From: CAWDYA01 sp963806495
GTDB taxonomy: Bacteria > Acidobacteriota > Polarisedimenticolia > JACPZX01 > DASXTC01
Direction: 5' to 3'
Assembly: GCA_963806495.1 (NCBI GenBank)
Contig: CAWDYA010000009.1
Span: 124,001 to 188,000 of the forward strand
DNA: 64,000 nucleotides
A program made the translations under genes and the position numbers. This document shows positions 56,257-64,000 of this stretch, piece after piece. Each line of letters opens with the position of its first letter. Within the stretch, counting starts at the first letter, position 1. Under the pieces are notes generated by a model. The model made no database searches. It worked only from the letters and a program-made list of their open reading frames with translations, and was not told the DNA's origin.

Positions 56257-58394
56257 AACCGGTCCACCCGGGCCTCGTCCTGGCCCTGGCCATCCTCCTG
56301 ACAGCCGGTTCCGCCGCGCTCGCGCAGTCCAACGACGACTGCCTCGCCTGTCACAGCGATCAGACGCTCACGACGGAGCGCGGCAAGCGCACGGTCTCGC
56401 TGTTCGTCGATTCCGCCGTGCTCGCCCGCTCGCCGCACAAGGACTTCACCTGCGTCGACTGCCACAACGGCTTCAACCCCGAGGAGATCCCGCACAAGGC
56501 GAAGATTACCCCCGTGAACTGCATGGACTGCCACTCCGACGCGGCCGAGCTGCATCCGTTCCACTCGGTCATGTCGCAGGCCACGGGCACCGACGGCCCG
56601 CCCGGCACATCCTGCAAGCAGTGTCACGGCACCCATGACGTCCTGCCACTCGGCTCGCCCGACTCGCCCTTCTCTGCGAGCCGTCTGACCGCCACCTGCG
56701 GCAAGTGCCACGCGACCATCGCCTCGCAGTTTGCCCGCTCCGAGCACGGGCGCGCCCTCGCCGAGGGCGAGGCGGGAGCGCCGAGCTGCATCGGGTGTCA
56801 CACCAACCCGATCACCCTGGCGCGCGCGGCGGGCGAGCGGACGGCGAAGCTGAAGATCGAGGAGGAGCGGATCTGCCTGGCGTGCCATCTCGACAACCCC
56901 CAGGTCCGGGCGCGGATGGGCCCCGGCGCCGGGTTCATCGCCTCGTACGAGAAGAGCGTCCACGGGGCGGCCCTGATGGCCGGCAACGAGAAGGCGGCCA
57001 CCTGCATCGACTGCCACGGCAGCCACGAGATGAAGAGGGGGATTGACCCGGAGGCGCGTGTCAGCAAGACGCGCATTCCGGCCACCTGCGCGAAATGCCA
57101 TCCGACGATCGCCGCGGAGTATGACGAGAGCATCCACGGTCTGGCGGTGGCCCGCGGCAACACCGAGGCGCCCGTCTGCACCGACTGCCACGGCGAGCAC
57201 AACATCCTGCTTCACAACGACCCGAACTCGCCGGTCGCCGCGGGCAACGTCTCGCTGATGGTCTGCTCGCCCTGCCACAGCTCGGTCAGGCTGACATCCA
57301 AGTACGGCATCGCCAGCGACCGGTTCCAGACGTTCGCCGACAGCTACCACGGGCTCGCGCTGCGGGGCGGCTCGCTCGAGGCGGCCAACTGCACGAGCTG
57401 TCACGGCGCCCACGACATCAAGCCGTCCAGCGATCCGACGTCGCGCACCAACAAGGCCAACCTCGCGACAACCTGCGGGGAGTGCCATCCGGGGGCCAAC
57501 GAGCGGTTCGCCATGGGCGACGTCCACGTCGCGGTGACCGAGGAGAAGGAGCCGATCCTCTACTGGATCGCCACCACCTACATCCTGCTGATCGTGATGA
57601 CGATCGGCGCGATGCTGATCCACAACCTGGCCGACTTCATCAGGAAGTCTCAGCGGAAGATGAAGGCGCGACGTGGCGAGATCGAGGAGCCGTACCACGG
57701 GCACGCCCTCTATCTGAGGATGACGGTCGCCGAGCGGATCCAGCACGTCAGTCTCATGCTCAGCTTCATGGTGCTGGTCGTCACCGGCTTCATGCTGAGC
57801 TACCCGGAGAGCTGGTGGGTCGAGGGGATCCGCCGTCTGTCGGACAACGCGTTCGAGCTGCGCAGCCTGACGCACCGCACCGCGGGGGTGGTGATGATCC
57901 TGGCCAGCCTGACGCACATCGGCTACGTCACCCTCACCCGGCGCGGGCGCAGGCTGGTGTTCGACCTGCTGCCCCGGTTCGATGATCTGCATGAAGCGCT
58001 CGGCATGGCGAAGTACAATCTGGGCCTGTCCCGGGAGAAACCGGAGCTCGGCCGGTTCAGCTATGTCGAGAAGGCCGAGTACTGGGCCCTGGTCTGGGGT
58101 ACGATCGTCATGGCCGCGACCGGCCTGATCATGTGGTTCGAGAACACCTCGATCGGCCTGATCACCAAGCTGGGATGGGACATATCGCGGACGATACACT
58201 TCTACGAGGCGTGGCTGGCGACGCTGGCCATCCTCGTGTGGCACATTTACTTCGTTGTCTTCAACCCGGACGTCTATCCGATGAACATGGCCTGGCTCAC
58301 GGGGTACCTGACCGAATCGGAGATGGCGGACGAGCACCCGCGGGAGCTGGCCGCGATCCGCGACAAGGAGGATGACACCGGTGCAAGAGGCTGA
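56253..58394 (+). CDS. 13-haem cytochrome c fused to a cytochrome b-type membrane domain
   Basis: 713 residues. Signal peptide, then 13 CxxCH motifs over about residues 28-415 (CLACH, CVDCH, CMDCH, CKQCH, CGKCH, CIGCH, CLACH, CIDCH, CAKCH, CTDCH, CSPCH, CTSCH, CGECH). The C-terminal part has several membrane helices with histidines (SLTHRTAGVVMILASLTHIGY, LAILVWHIYFVVF), like cytochrome b561 or hydrogenase-type b subunits and CbcL-style fusions. It could oxidise quinol and pass electrons along one polypeptide to the periplasm. Overlaps the second Rieske gene. Confidence 0.86.
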   Translation: MKPVHPGLVLALAILLTAGSAALAQSNDDCLACHSDQTLTTERGKRTVSLFVDSAVLARSPHKDFTCVDCHNGFNPEEIPHKAKITPVNCMDCHSDAAELHPFHSVMSQATGTDGPPGTSCKQCHGTHDVLPLGSPDSPFSASRLTATCGKCHATIASQFARSEHGRALAEGEAGAPSCIGCHTNPITLARAAGERTAKLKIEEERICLACHLDNPQVRARMGPGAGFIASYEKSVHGAALMAGNEKAATCIDCHGSHEMKRGIDPEARVSKTRIPATCAKCHPTIAAEYDESIHGLAVARGNTEAPVCTDCHGEHNILLHNDPNSPVAAGNVSLMVCSPCHSSVRLTSKYGIASDRFQTFADSYHGLALRGGSLEAANCTSCHGAHDIKPSSDPTSRTNKANLATTCGECHPGANERFAMGDVHVAVTEEKEPILYWIATTYILLIVMTIGAMLIHNLADFIRKSQRKMKARRGEIEEPYHGHALYLRMTVAERIQHVSLMLSFMVLVVTGFMLSYPESWWVEGIRRLSDNAFELRSLTHRTAGVVMILASLTHIGYVTLTRRGRRLVFDLLPRFDDLHEALGMAKYNLGLSREKPELGRFSYVEKAEYWALVWGTIVMAATGLIMWFENTSIGLITKLGWDISRTIHFYEAWLATLAILVWHIYFVVFNPDVYPMNMAWLTGYLTESEMADEHPRELAAIRDKEDDTGARG

Positions 58395-58827
58395 TTCCCC
58401 GGTCACGGAGCGCAGGTCGATCCTGCGGTGGCTCATCGGCGGGTTCCTGTCCCTGTGGGGTCTGGGGGCCGCGGGTCTCGGCATCTCGTTTCTGAAGGCG
58501 CCCGAGCAGGAGAAGCGCCCCGGTGAGGGGCTCGTCCGCTGCGGCGCGTTCTCCACACTCCAGGTGGGAGCGGCCCGGTTCATCCGCCACGGCACCGAGC
58601 CGTTCTTCGTCGTGCGCGCCAACGAGACGCAGGTGATCGCGCTGTCGGCCATCTGCACGCACCTGAGATGCGTCCTCGAGTGGGACGACGCGTCCAACAG
58701 CATTCTGTGCCCCTGCCATGACGGCGCGTTCGATCGCAACGGCAACGCCCTGTCGGGGCCGCCGACCCGTCCTCTGCCTGAATACCGGGCGGAGGTGAGG
58801 GCCGACGAGATCATCGTCCACACCTGA
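58372..58827 (+). CDS. Rieske [2Fe-2S] protein, copy 2
   Basis: 151 residues from the ATG at 58372 with AAGGAGG right before it. An N-terminal membrane anchor (ILRWLIGGFLSLWGLGAAGLGISFL), cluster ligands CTHLRC and CPCHDG, and SGPPTRPLPEYRA. Same architecture as the Rieske protein at 53464-53907 but clearly diverged. It starts inside the 13-haem gene's 3' end. Confidence 0.9.
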   Translation: MTPVQEADSPVTERRSILRWLIGGFLSLWGLGAAGLGISFLKAPEQEKRPGEGLVRCGAFSTLQVGAARFIRHGTEPFFVVRANETQVIALSAICTHLRCVLEWDDASNSILCPCHDGAFDRNGNALSGPPTRPLPEYRAEVRADEIIVHT

Positions 58828-58843
58828 TCCCGGAGAGGACACG

Positions 58844-59980
58844 TTGAGCGCCGACCGCACCGAAGGGAATCGCACGCTGACCGGGTGGCTCGAGAAGCGG
58901 TTCAATCTCACCGAGATGTTCTCGTTTCTGACTCATTACGGCCTGTTCCCGGCCGAACTGGACTCCCGCAAGCCGGTCTCGGAAGCCATCCGGGAGGCGT
59001 TGTCGCGCCCGATGCCGTCGTACGCCCGCTGGCCGAGGGTCTTCGGGATCCTCGCGGTCCTGCTGTTCGGCTTCCTCGGGCTGACCGGCGTCATGCTGGC
59101 GTTCTACTACCAGCCGACCCCGAACGAGGCGTACCAGTCGGTCACCACCGTGGTGCGCGATGTCAGCTTCGGCTGGTTCGTGCACCAGATCCACTTCTGG
59201 GCAGCCCAGGCGTTCATGCTGATCCTGCTGATCCGCGGCTGGCGGTTCTTCTTCCAGGGGATGTACAAGTCGCCGCGCGAGGCGCTCTGGATCGTGGCCG
59301 TGCTGACCTTCCTGGTCGCGCTGCACTCCGACCTGACGGGACGGCTCCTCTCGTGGAGCACCGGGGGTTACTGGACCACCGTGCGCGCGCTGGAGATCGT
59401 CCATGCCCTGCCGGTGCTCGGCTCGCTGTTCTCCTTTGTCTCCGGAGGCGGCGACGTGGACGCCCTGGTGCTGGTGCGGTTCTACTTCCTGCATGTCGTG
59501 GTGCTGCCCACCATGCTGGCCGTGCTCTTCTACCTGCATTTCTCCGGAGTGCGGCGAGTGGGGCTGTCTGCGCTCCCGGGCGAAACCCGCTCCGGGCTTC
59601 CCGTCTATCAGGTCTATCTGTACAACCTGCTGATCCTGACGGTGGTGCTGTTCGGCTGTCTGGTGACCCTGGCAACGCTCGTTCCCGCGCCGTTTCTGGC
59701 GATCGCCGATCCGTTCAGCACGCCTCCCGGCGCCAGGCCCCCGTGGTACCTGCTGGCCTCCCACGGGTTCGTCGAGTCGTTCCCCTCGATCGTGCCGCGG
59801 TGGGGGCGCGGCCTCCTGCTGGAGAGCATCCTGGCGTTCTGCGTGCTGCTGCCTTTCATCGACCGCTCCGAGGGACGCACCTTCAGCAGGCGCCGTCTGG
59901 CCGTGGTGGCAGGGCTGGTCGTTTTCGTGCTCTGGATCTTCTTCTCCTGGTACGGCTATCACCTCGAGGTGAACCGATGA
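58844..59980 (+). CDS. Cytochrome b, copy 2 (lacks one haem-ligand His and the PEWY Glu)
   Basis: 378 residues from a TTG start. The cytochrome b fold is clear, with helix D HVVVLPTMLAVLFYLH (His-x14-His) intact. In helix B the second ligand is replaced: IHFWAAQAFMLILLIR, where Arg stands at the His-x13-His position. The Qo motif reads ARPPWYLL, Pro for the Glu of PEWY. One b haem and normal Qo chemistry are therefore doubtful. The gene follows Rieske copy 2 and precedes nine-haem copy 2. A longer hydrophilic N-terminus of about 60 residues is another difference from copy 1. Confidence 0.85.
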   Translation: MSADRTEGNRTLTGWLEKRFNLTEMFSFLTHYGLFPAELDSRKPVSEAIREALSRPMPSYARWPRVFGILAVLLFGFLGLTGVMLAFYYQPTPNEAYQSVTTVVRDVSFGWFVHQIHFWAAQAFMLILLIRGWRFFFQGMYKSPREALWIVAVLTFLVALHSDLTGRLLSWSTGGYWTTVRALEIVHALPVLGSLFSFVSGGGDVDALVLVRFYFLHVVVLPTMLAVLFYLHFSGVRRVGLSALPGETRSGLPVYQVYLYNLLILTVVLFGCLVTLATLVPAPFLAIADPFSTPPGARPPWYLLASHGFVESFPSIVPRWGRGLLLESILAFCVLLPFIDRSEGRTFSRRRLAVVAGLVVFVLWIFFSWYGYHLEVNR

Positions 59981-61158
59981 TGCCCGCCGCGCTGCTGCTG
60001 GCACTGGCCGTCTCGGCCGAGCCGGGCAACCTGTGCACCCTGTGCCACCCCGGGGTCCGTGTCGAGTTCGCGAAGAGCATTCACAGCTCCGAGGCGGTGA
60101 GCTGCGTCTCGTGCCACGGCGGGGACCCGACCGCCGCGACCGTCGAGGCGGCCCACCGGGGCAACTTCCGCGGGAAGATCGGCCGCAAGGAGATCCCCCG
60201 TCTGTGCTCCTCGTGCCATTCCGACCCGATGATGATGCGTCCCTACAACCTCCCCACGGATCAGTACGCCCTGTACCAGACTTCTCAGCACGGCCAGCTC
60301 CTCGCGAAGGGCGACACGCACGTGGCCGTCTGCACCGACTGTCACGGTGTGCACGGGATCCTCCCGACCGACGATCCGTCCAGCTCGGTGTACCCGCTCA
60401 ACATTCCGAAGACCTGCGGGCGCTGCCACGGCGATACCGAGCTGATGAGCCGATACGGGCTGACCGAGAATCCGTACACCGACTACGAGGCGAGCGTGCA
60501 CGGCGAGGCGCTGTTGAAGGAAGCCAACGTCTCGGCGCCCCAGTGCGCCCGGTGTCACGGGGCGCACGGCGCCACGCCGCCCGGTGTGGGCGACATCGAC
60601 AAGGTGTGCGGCCAGTGTCACACGACCACCCGCGCGCACTTCATCGACGGTCCGCACAAGGCGGCCATGGACGCGGCCGGCCTGCCGGAGTGCGCGTCGT
60701 GCCACGGCCACCACCGGATCATGAAGGCGGACATCGGGATGCTCGACACCGTCTGCCTCAAGTGCCACGGACAGGAGTCGGCCGAGGTCGATCTGGCCGG
60801 CAAGATGAAGACCCTGTTCACCACCGCGTCCGACGAGCTCCAGAAAGCCCGGACCGCCGTCGATGTCGCGGCGAAGATCCCTCTGAATATCGAGGATTAC
60901 AGCGCCCGCCTGAGCGAAGGCCGCACGTCCCTGCTCGAGTCGCTGCCGGCGATGCACTCACTCGACCTGTCCCGCGTGGAGAGCCTGACGCGGCGCGCGC
61001 GCTCGATCGGCGGCGAGGTGGAGTCCGAGGTCAACGGCAAGATCGAAGGGCGCAAATGGCGCCGCGTCGGCCTGCTCCTCTTCTGGTTCTATCTGATCCT
61101 GACCGTGGGAATCCTGGTCCGCTACCGGCGGCGGGCGGCGAGAGCGGCCCTGCAATGA
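59977..61158 (+). CDS. Nine-haem membrane-anchored cytochrome c, copy 2
   Basis: 393 residues. A short signal-type N-terminus (MMPAALLLALAVSAEPG), nine CxxCH motifs (CTLCH, CVSCH, CSSCH, CTDCH, CGRCH, CARCH, CGQCH, CASCH, CLKCH), a helical region and a C-terminal membrane helix (GLLLFWFYLILTVGILV). It follows copy 1 in order and spacing (SVHG..., PPGVxxxxxVCG), so the two are paralogues. Start overlaps the cytochrome b stop. Confidence 0.88.
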   Translation: MMPAALLLALAVSAEPGNLCTLCHPGVRVEFAKSIHSSEAVSCVSCHGGDPTAATVEAAHRGNFRGKIGRKEIPRLCSSCHSDPMMMRPYNLPTDQYALYQTSQHGQLLAKGDTHVAVCTDCHGVHGILPTDDPSSSVYPLNIPKTCGRCHGDTELMSRYGLTENPYTDYEASVHGEALLKEANVSAPQCARCHGAHGATPPGVGDIDKVCGQCHTTTRAHFIDGPHKAAMDAAGLPECASCHGHHRIMKADIGMLDTVCLKCHGQESAEVDLAGKMKTLFTTASDELQKARTAVDVAAKIPLNIEDYSARLSEGRTSLLESLPAMHSLDLSRVESLTRRARSIGGEVESEVNGKIEGRKWRRVGLLLFWFYLILTVGILVRYRRRAARAALQ

Positions 61159-62870
61159 GATCCATCCGCAGCACCGGCGCCGTCTCGATCTCGGTGATCG
61201 CGCTGACGGCAGGGCTCATCATCGGCCTCGGCCTCGTCGCGATGGGCACAGCGGTGGAGGTGAGCAGCCGCCCGGCGTTCTGCGGCTCCTGCCACGTGAT
61301 GGGGCCGTACTACGAGTCGTGGAAGCACTCCAGCCACAACAACGTCGCGTGTGTCGAGTGTCACATCGCGCCCGGCGTCGGTGCCGAGATCCGCAAGAAG
61401 TACGAGGCCCTCTCGATGGTGGCCAGCTACTTCACCGGCACGTACGGCACCAACCCCTGGACCGAGATCGACGACGCCGCCTGCCTGCGCTGCCATGAGC
61501 GGCGGCTGCTCGCCGGCAAGGAGCTGTTCGGCGACGTGCTGTTCGACCACACAGGCCACCTGTCGGGCATGCGGCGAGGCAAGACACTCCGCTGCACGTC
61601 ATGCCACTCCCAGATCGTGCAGGGAAGCCACATCGCGGTGACCACCTCCACCTGCATCCTCTGTCACTTCAAGGGGCAGGCGTCCAATACCGGAACCGCG
61701 CGCTGCACGCTGTGTCACACGGTGCCGGAGAAGGTGATCCGCCAGGGCACCCTCACCTTCAATCACGCCGATGTGAGCCGCTTCGGGATGGACTGCACCT
61801 GGTGCCACGCCCGGCCCGAGGGCAGCGACGGCGCGGTACCGCGCGAGCGGTGCGTGACCTGTCACAACGACCCGTCGCGTCTCGAGGAGTACGGCAACAT
61901 CGACCTGTTGCACCGGACCCACGTCACCGAGCACAAGGTCGACTGTCTGAACTGCCACCTCGAGATCCAGCACGTGGGCAAGCCGCGGATCGAGGCGGCC
62001 ACGGCGGCCTGCAGCACCTGCCACCTGAAGGGCCATTCGCCACAGATGAGCCTGTACACGGGGATCGGCGGCCGGGGCGTGGATCCGATGCCCGACCGGA
62101 TGTTTCTCGCCGGCGTGCGATGCGAGGGGTGCCATCTCGAGATCCCGGGGCACCCGACAGACACCAAGCGCGCCTCGGAAGTCTCCTGCATGTCGTGTCA
62201 CGGCCCGTCATATCGCAACATCTTCAATGCCTGGAAGGAGGACATGACACGGCGCACCGCCGGCCTGTCGCGCCAGATGGCCGAGACGACGCGCGCCCTC
62301 ATGAAGCCGGTGCCGCCGCAGCTCGAGGATGCCCGCTTCAACCTCGACCTCGTGGAGCACGGCCATGGGGTGCACAACGTCGACTATGCACGCGCCCTGC
62401 TGAAGAAGGCGCACGACGACATGAACACCGCGCGTGTCGCGAAGGGGTTCAGGCCGCTCGGGGTGCCGTGGCCGGAGGTGCCGTACGAGACCCCCTGCCT
62501 GGAGTGCCACGAGGGGATCGACGCCCAGCAGGGGACGGTCTTCGGGCGCAACTTCCGTCACGCACCGCACGTGCTGGACGCGAAGGTCCAATGCACGTCG
62601 TGCCACCGGCCGCACGACGAGAAGCCCAAGGGAGAGATTCTGCGTTACGGCTCCGAAGGCTGTGAGTCATGTCACCATCAGAACCGCAAGGGGGACTGTC
62701 TCGCCTGCCACCGGTCGGTCCGCCACCGGACCTTCCCCACCGAGCGCGGCGAGTTCAGCCATGCCTTCCACATCGACGACATGGGGCAGACCTGCTCGGA
62801 TTGTCACGAGATGACGCAGCAGGGAACCGTCACCCTCAAGCGGGGCCACTGCGCCGACTGTCACGGCTAG
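61155..62870 (+). CDS. NapC/NirT-type multihaem cytochrome c with 18 CxxCH motifs
   Basis: 571 residues. An N-terminal membrane anchor (AVSISVIALTAGLIIGLGLVAMG) precedes a NapC/NirT-like start (SRPAFCGSCHVMGPYYESWKHSSHNNVACVECH). In all 18 CxxCH motifs are visible up to the last residues (CADCHG). NapC proteins oxidise menaquinol; the long tail could be a wire to a terminal partner. The last gene of the operon, convergent with the radical SAM gene with 35 nt overlap. Confidence 0.85.
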   Translation: MRSIRSTGAVSISVIALTAGLIIGLGLVAMGTAVEVSSRPAFCGSCHVMGPYYESWKHSSHNNVACVECHIAPGVGAEIRKKYEALSMVASYFTGTYGTNPWTEIDDAACLRCHERRLLAGKELFGDVLFDHTGHLSGMRRGKTLRCTSCHSQIVQGSHIAVTTSTCILCHFKGQASNTGTARCTLCHTVPEKVIRQGTLTFNHADVSRFGMDCTWCHARPEGSDGAVPRERCVTCHNDPSRLEEYGNIDLLHRTHVTEHKVDCLNCHLEIQHVGKPRIEAATAACSTCHLKGHSPQMSLYTGIGGRGVDPMPDRMFLAGVRCEGCHLEIPGHPTDTKRASEVSCMSCHGPSYRNIFNAWKEDMTRRTAGLSRQMAETTRALMKPVPPQLEDARFNLDLVEHGHGVHNVDYARALLKKAHDDMNTARVAKGFRPLGVPWPEVPYETPCLECHEGIDAQQGTVFGRNFRHAPHVLDAKVQCTSCHRPHDEKPKGEILRYGSEGCESCHHQNRKGDCLACHRSVRHRTFPTERGEFSHAFHIDDMGQTCSDCHEMTQQGTVTLKRGHCADCHG

Positions 62871-63999
62871 GCGGCACCGCCTCCGCCCTGCGCGGCCGAT
62901 AGGCGCACCACGGATCCGTGGCGAGGTAGTCGCCCGTGAGGGCGTAGGCGCGCGACCGCGATCCGCCGCACATAACGTTGAACTCGCAGACACCGCAGAT
63001 CCCCTTGAAGCCCGCCGGCTCGCGCAGCTGCCTGAACAGCGGCGACTCGCGGTACACCGTGGCGATCGGATCGCGGCGGACGTGCCCCGCCATCACCGGC
63101 AGGAAGCCGCTCGGGAAGATCTCGCCGCGGTGGGAGACGAACAGGAACCCGTTTCCGGAGTTCACGCCCTGGGTGGCCAGGCCGATCGTATGGCCCGGAC
63201 CTTCGGTGCGCAGGAGCTGGTCGGGCAGATCGTGGCCTCCCGCCGGGCTGTCGGGCCGTCCTCCCCGCTCCGCCCACTCGCGCTGCGCGACGTAGCGCCG
63301 GTAGTGGGGAGCCTCGGTGACCTTCACCAGGAAGTCCGACTCCTTCTGGACCCGGTACAGCACCTCGAAGATCTCCTCGCACTGTTGCGCGCTCAGACCG
63401 CCCAGCTTCTCGCCGCGGCCCATCGGGACGAGGAAGAACACCTCCCAGAAGACGATTCCGAGCGTCTTCACCAGGTCCACCATCCGGTCGAGGTGCTTCA
63501 CCGACTCGGCGGCCAGGGTGGTGTTGATCTGCAGCGGCAGACCGTGCTTGTGCGCCCACTGAACCGCCTGCATCGTCCTGGCGAAGGCGCCGGGAACTCC
63601 ACGGAAGGTATCGTGCAGCTCGGCGGTCGGGAAGTCGAGGCTCTGGGCCATCTGGCTGCAGCCCGCCTCCTTGAGACGGGCCACAACGTCCTCGGTCAGC
63701 AGGGGGGTGGCGGCCGGGATGGTGGCCATGCGCAACCCGAGGTCGGCGCCGTACCGGATCAGGTGATACAGGTCGCGCCGCTTGAGCGGGTCGCCCCCGC
63801 TGATGATGAAAATCGGCGTGCCCATGGCCGCCGCCTGCTTCAGCAGGCTCTCGCCTTCGGCGGTGGTCAGCTCGCTCGGGTCCGGCTCGGGCTGTGCCGA
63901 GGCGCGGCAGTGGCTGCAGGCCAGGTCGCATGCCTGCGTGGCCTCCCAGATGATCAGAAACGGGGTCTGGCGATAGTCGAGCTGCGGCATCCCGGGCAT
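62836..63999 (-). CDS. Radical SAM/SPASM protein (AhbD/NirJ-like)
   Basis: 387 residues. The radical SAM cluster CDLACSHC is near residue 24, FIISGGDPL follows, and the SPASM part ends CGVCEFNVMCGGSRSRAYALTGDYLATDPWC. This layout is shared by haem-biosynthesis enzymes such as AhbD and by peptide-modifying enzymes such as PqqE; the next gene upstream would help choose. The reading starts at the very edge of the window (ATG 63999 or 63990), so it may be slightly incomplete. Position beside a multihaem operon makes a haem role plausible, but that is inference. Confidence 0.78.
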   Translation of the reverse strand: MPGMPQLDYRQTPFLIIWEATQACDLACSHCRASAQPEPDPSELTTAEGESLLKQAAAMGTPIFIISGGDPLKRRDLYHLIRYGADLGLRMATIPAATPLLTEDVVARLKEAGCSQMAQSLDFPTAELHDTFRGVPGAFARTMQAVQWAHKHGLPLQINTTLAAESVKHLDRMVDLVKTLGIVFWEVFFLVPMGRGEKLGGLSAQQCEEIFEVLYRVQKESDFLVKVTEAPHYRRYVAQREWAERGGRPDSPAGGHDLPDQLLRTEGPGHTIGLATQGVNSGNGFLFVSHRGEIFPSGFLPVMAGHVRRDPIATVYRESPLFRQLREPAGFKGICGVCEFNVMCGGSRSRAYALTGDYLATDPWCAYRPRRAEAVPPSRDSRRSGPA

Positions 64000-64000
64000 C

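Overview
The window is about 64 kb of GC-rich bacterial DNA. It looks like a draft or metagenome-assembled contig from an uncultured Acidobacteriota- or Eisenbacteria-type lineage. That placement is inferred from gene style: Ser/Thr kinases fused to TolB-like propellers, tricorn-type proteases, sulfatase-like proteins with T-x-P-x-H, secreted proteins with DxDxDG calcium repeats, and many multihaem cytochromes. No rRNA is present to confirm it. About ten single-base frame breaks, mostly at short G/C runs and several in otherwise well-conserved genes, suggest residual sequencing or assembly indels rather than gene decay.

Layout. 1-3.1 kb: 5'-truncated secreted metalloprotease with calcium-binding and Cys-rich repeats, then tRNA-Arg(TCT). 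3.2-10.4 kb: small accessory genes (ICMT-like methyltransferase, ECF sigma factor with a putative anti-sigma factor, DUF2071, SDR epimerase, VOC, DUF1801, cupin, SixA). 10.4-16 kb: polyphosphate island with a CHAD/pseudo-HD protein, Ppx/GppA and Ppk1, and a Pho-box-like direct repeat upstream of ppk. 16.2-20.5 kb: beta-carbonic anhydrase, cation/proton antiporter, membrane glycosyltransferase-like protein, acetyltransferase remnant and FKBP lipoprotein. 20.5-31.7 kb: tricorn-like protease, kinase-propeller, M1 aminopeptidase, BsuPI-domain protein, MoaA, cold-shock protein and a second ICMT-like protein. 31.8-42.1 kb: sulfatase-like membrane protein, tRNA-His and tRNA-Arg(CCG), RidA, SGNH hydrolase, HAD hydrolase, orphan adenine methyltransferase, GT4 glycosyltransferase, nucleotide-sugar epimerase and tRNA-Pro(TGG). 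42.2-47.5 kb: secreted beta-helix protein, an rml-type dTDP-sugar operon and a UGA-containing ArsC-family selenoprotein. 47.7-49.8 kb: HNH endonuclease with an internally duplicated domain. 49.6-64 kb: UspA, sigma54 response regulator and globin-coupled histidine kinase, divergent from a nine-gene respiratory operon, then a radical SAM/SPASM protein.

Two parts stand out. First, 47200-47544 encodes an apparent selenoprotein. An in-frame UGA sits at the first position of the redox CxxC (giving U-x-x-C), and a compact hairpin lies at SECIS-like distance downstream. Second, 52.7-62.9 kb is a multihaem cytochrome operon with 53 CxxCH motifs in total. It contains a tandemly repeated Rieske/cytochrome b/nine-haem module, and the second cytochrome b has lost a haem-ligand His and the PEWY Glu. 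The operon is preceded by a sigma54-type promoter and an enhancer-like palindrome, and lies opposite a globin-coupled sensor kinase and NtrC-type regulator. This suggests gas- or redox-responsive control of quinol-linked electron transfer.
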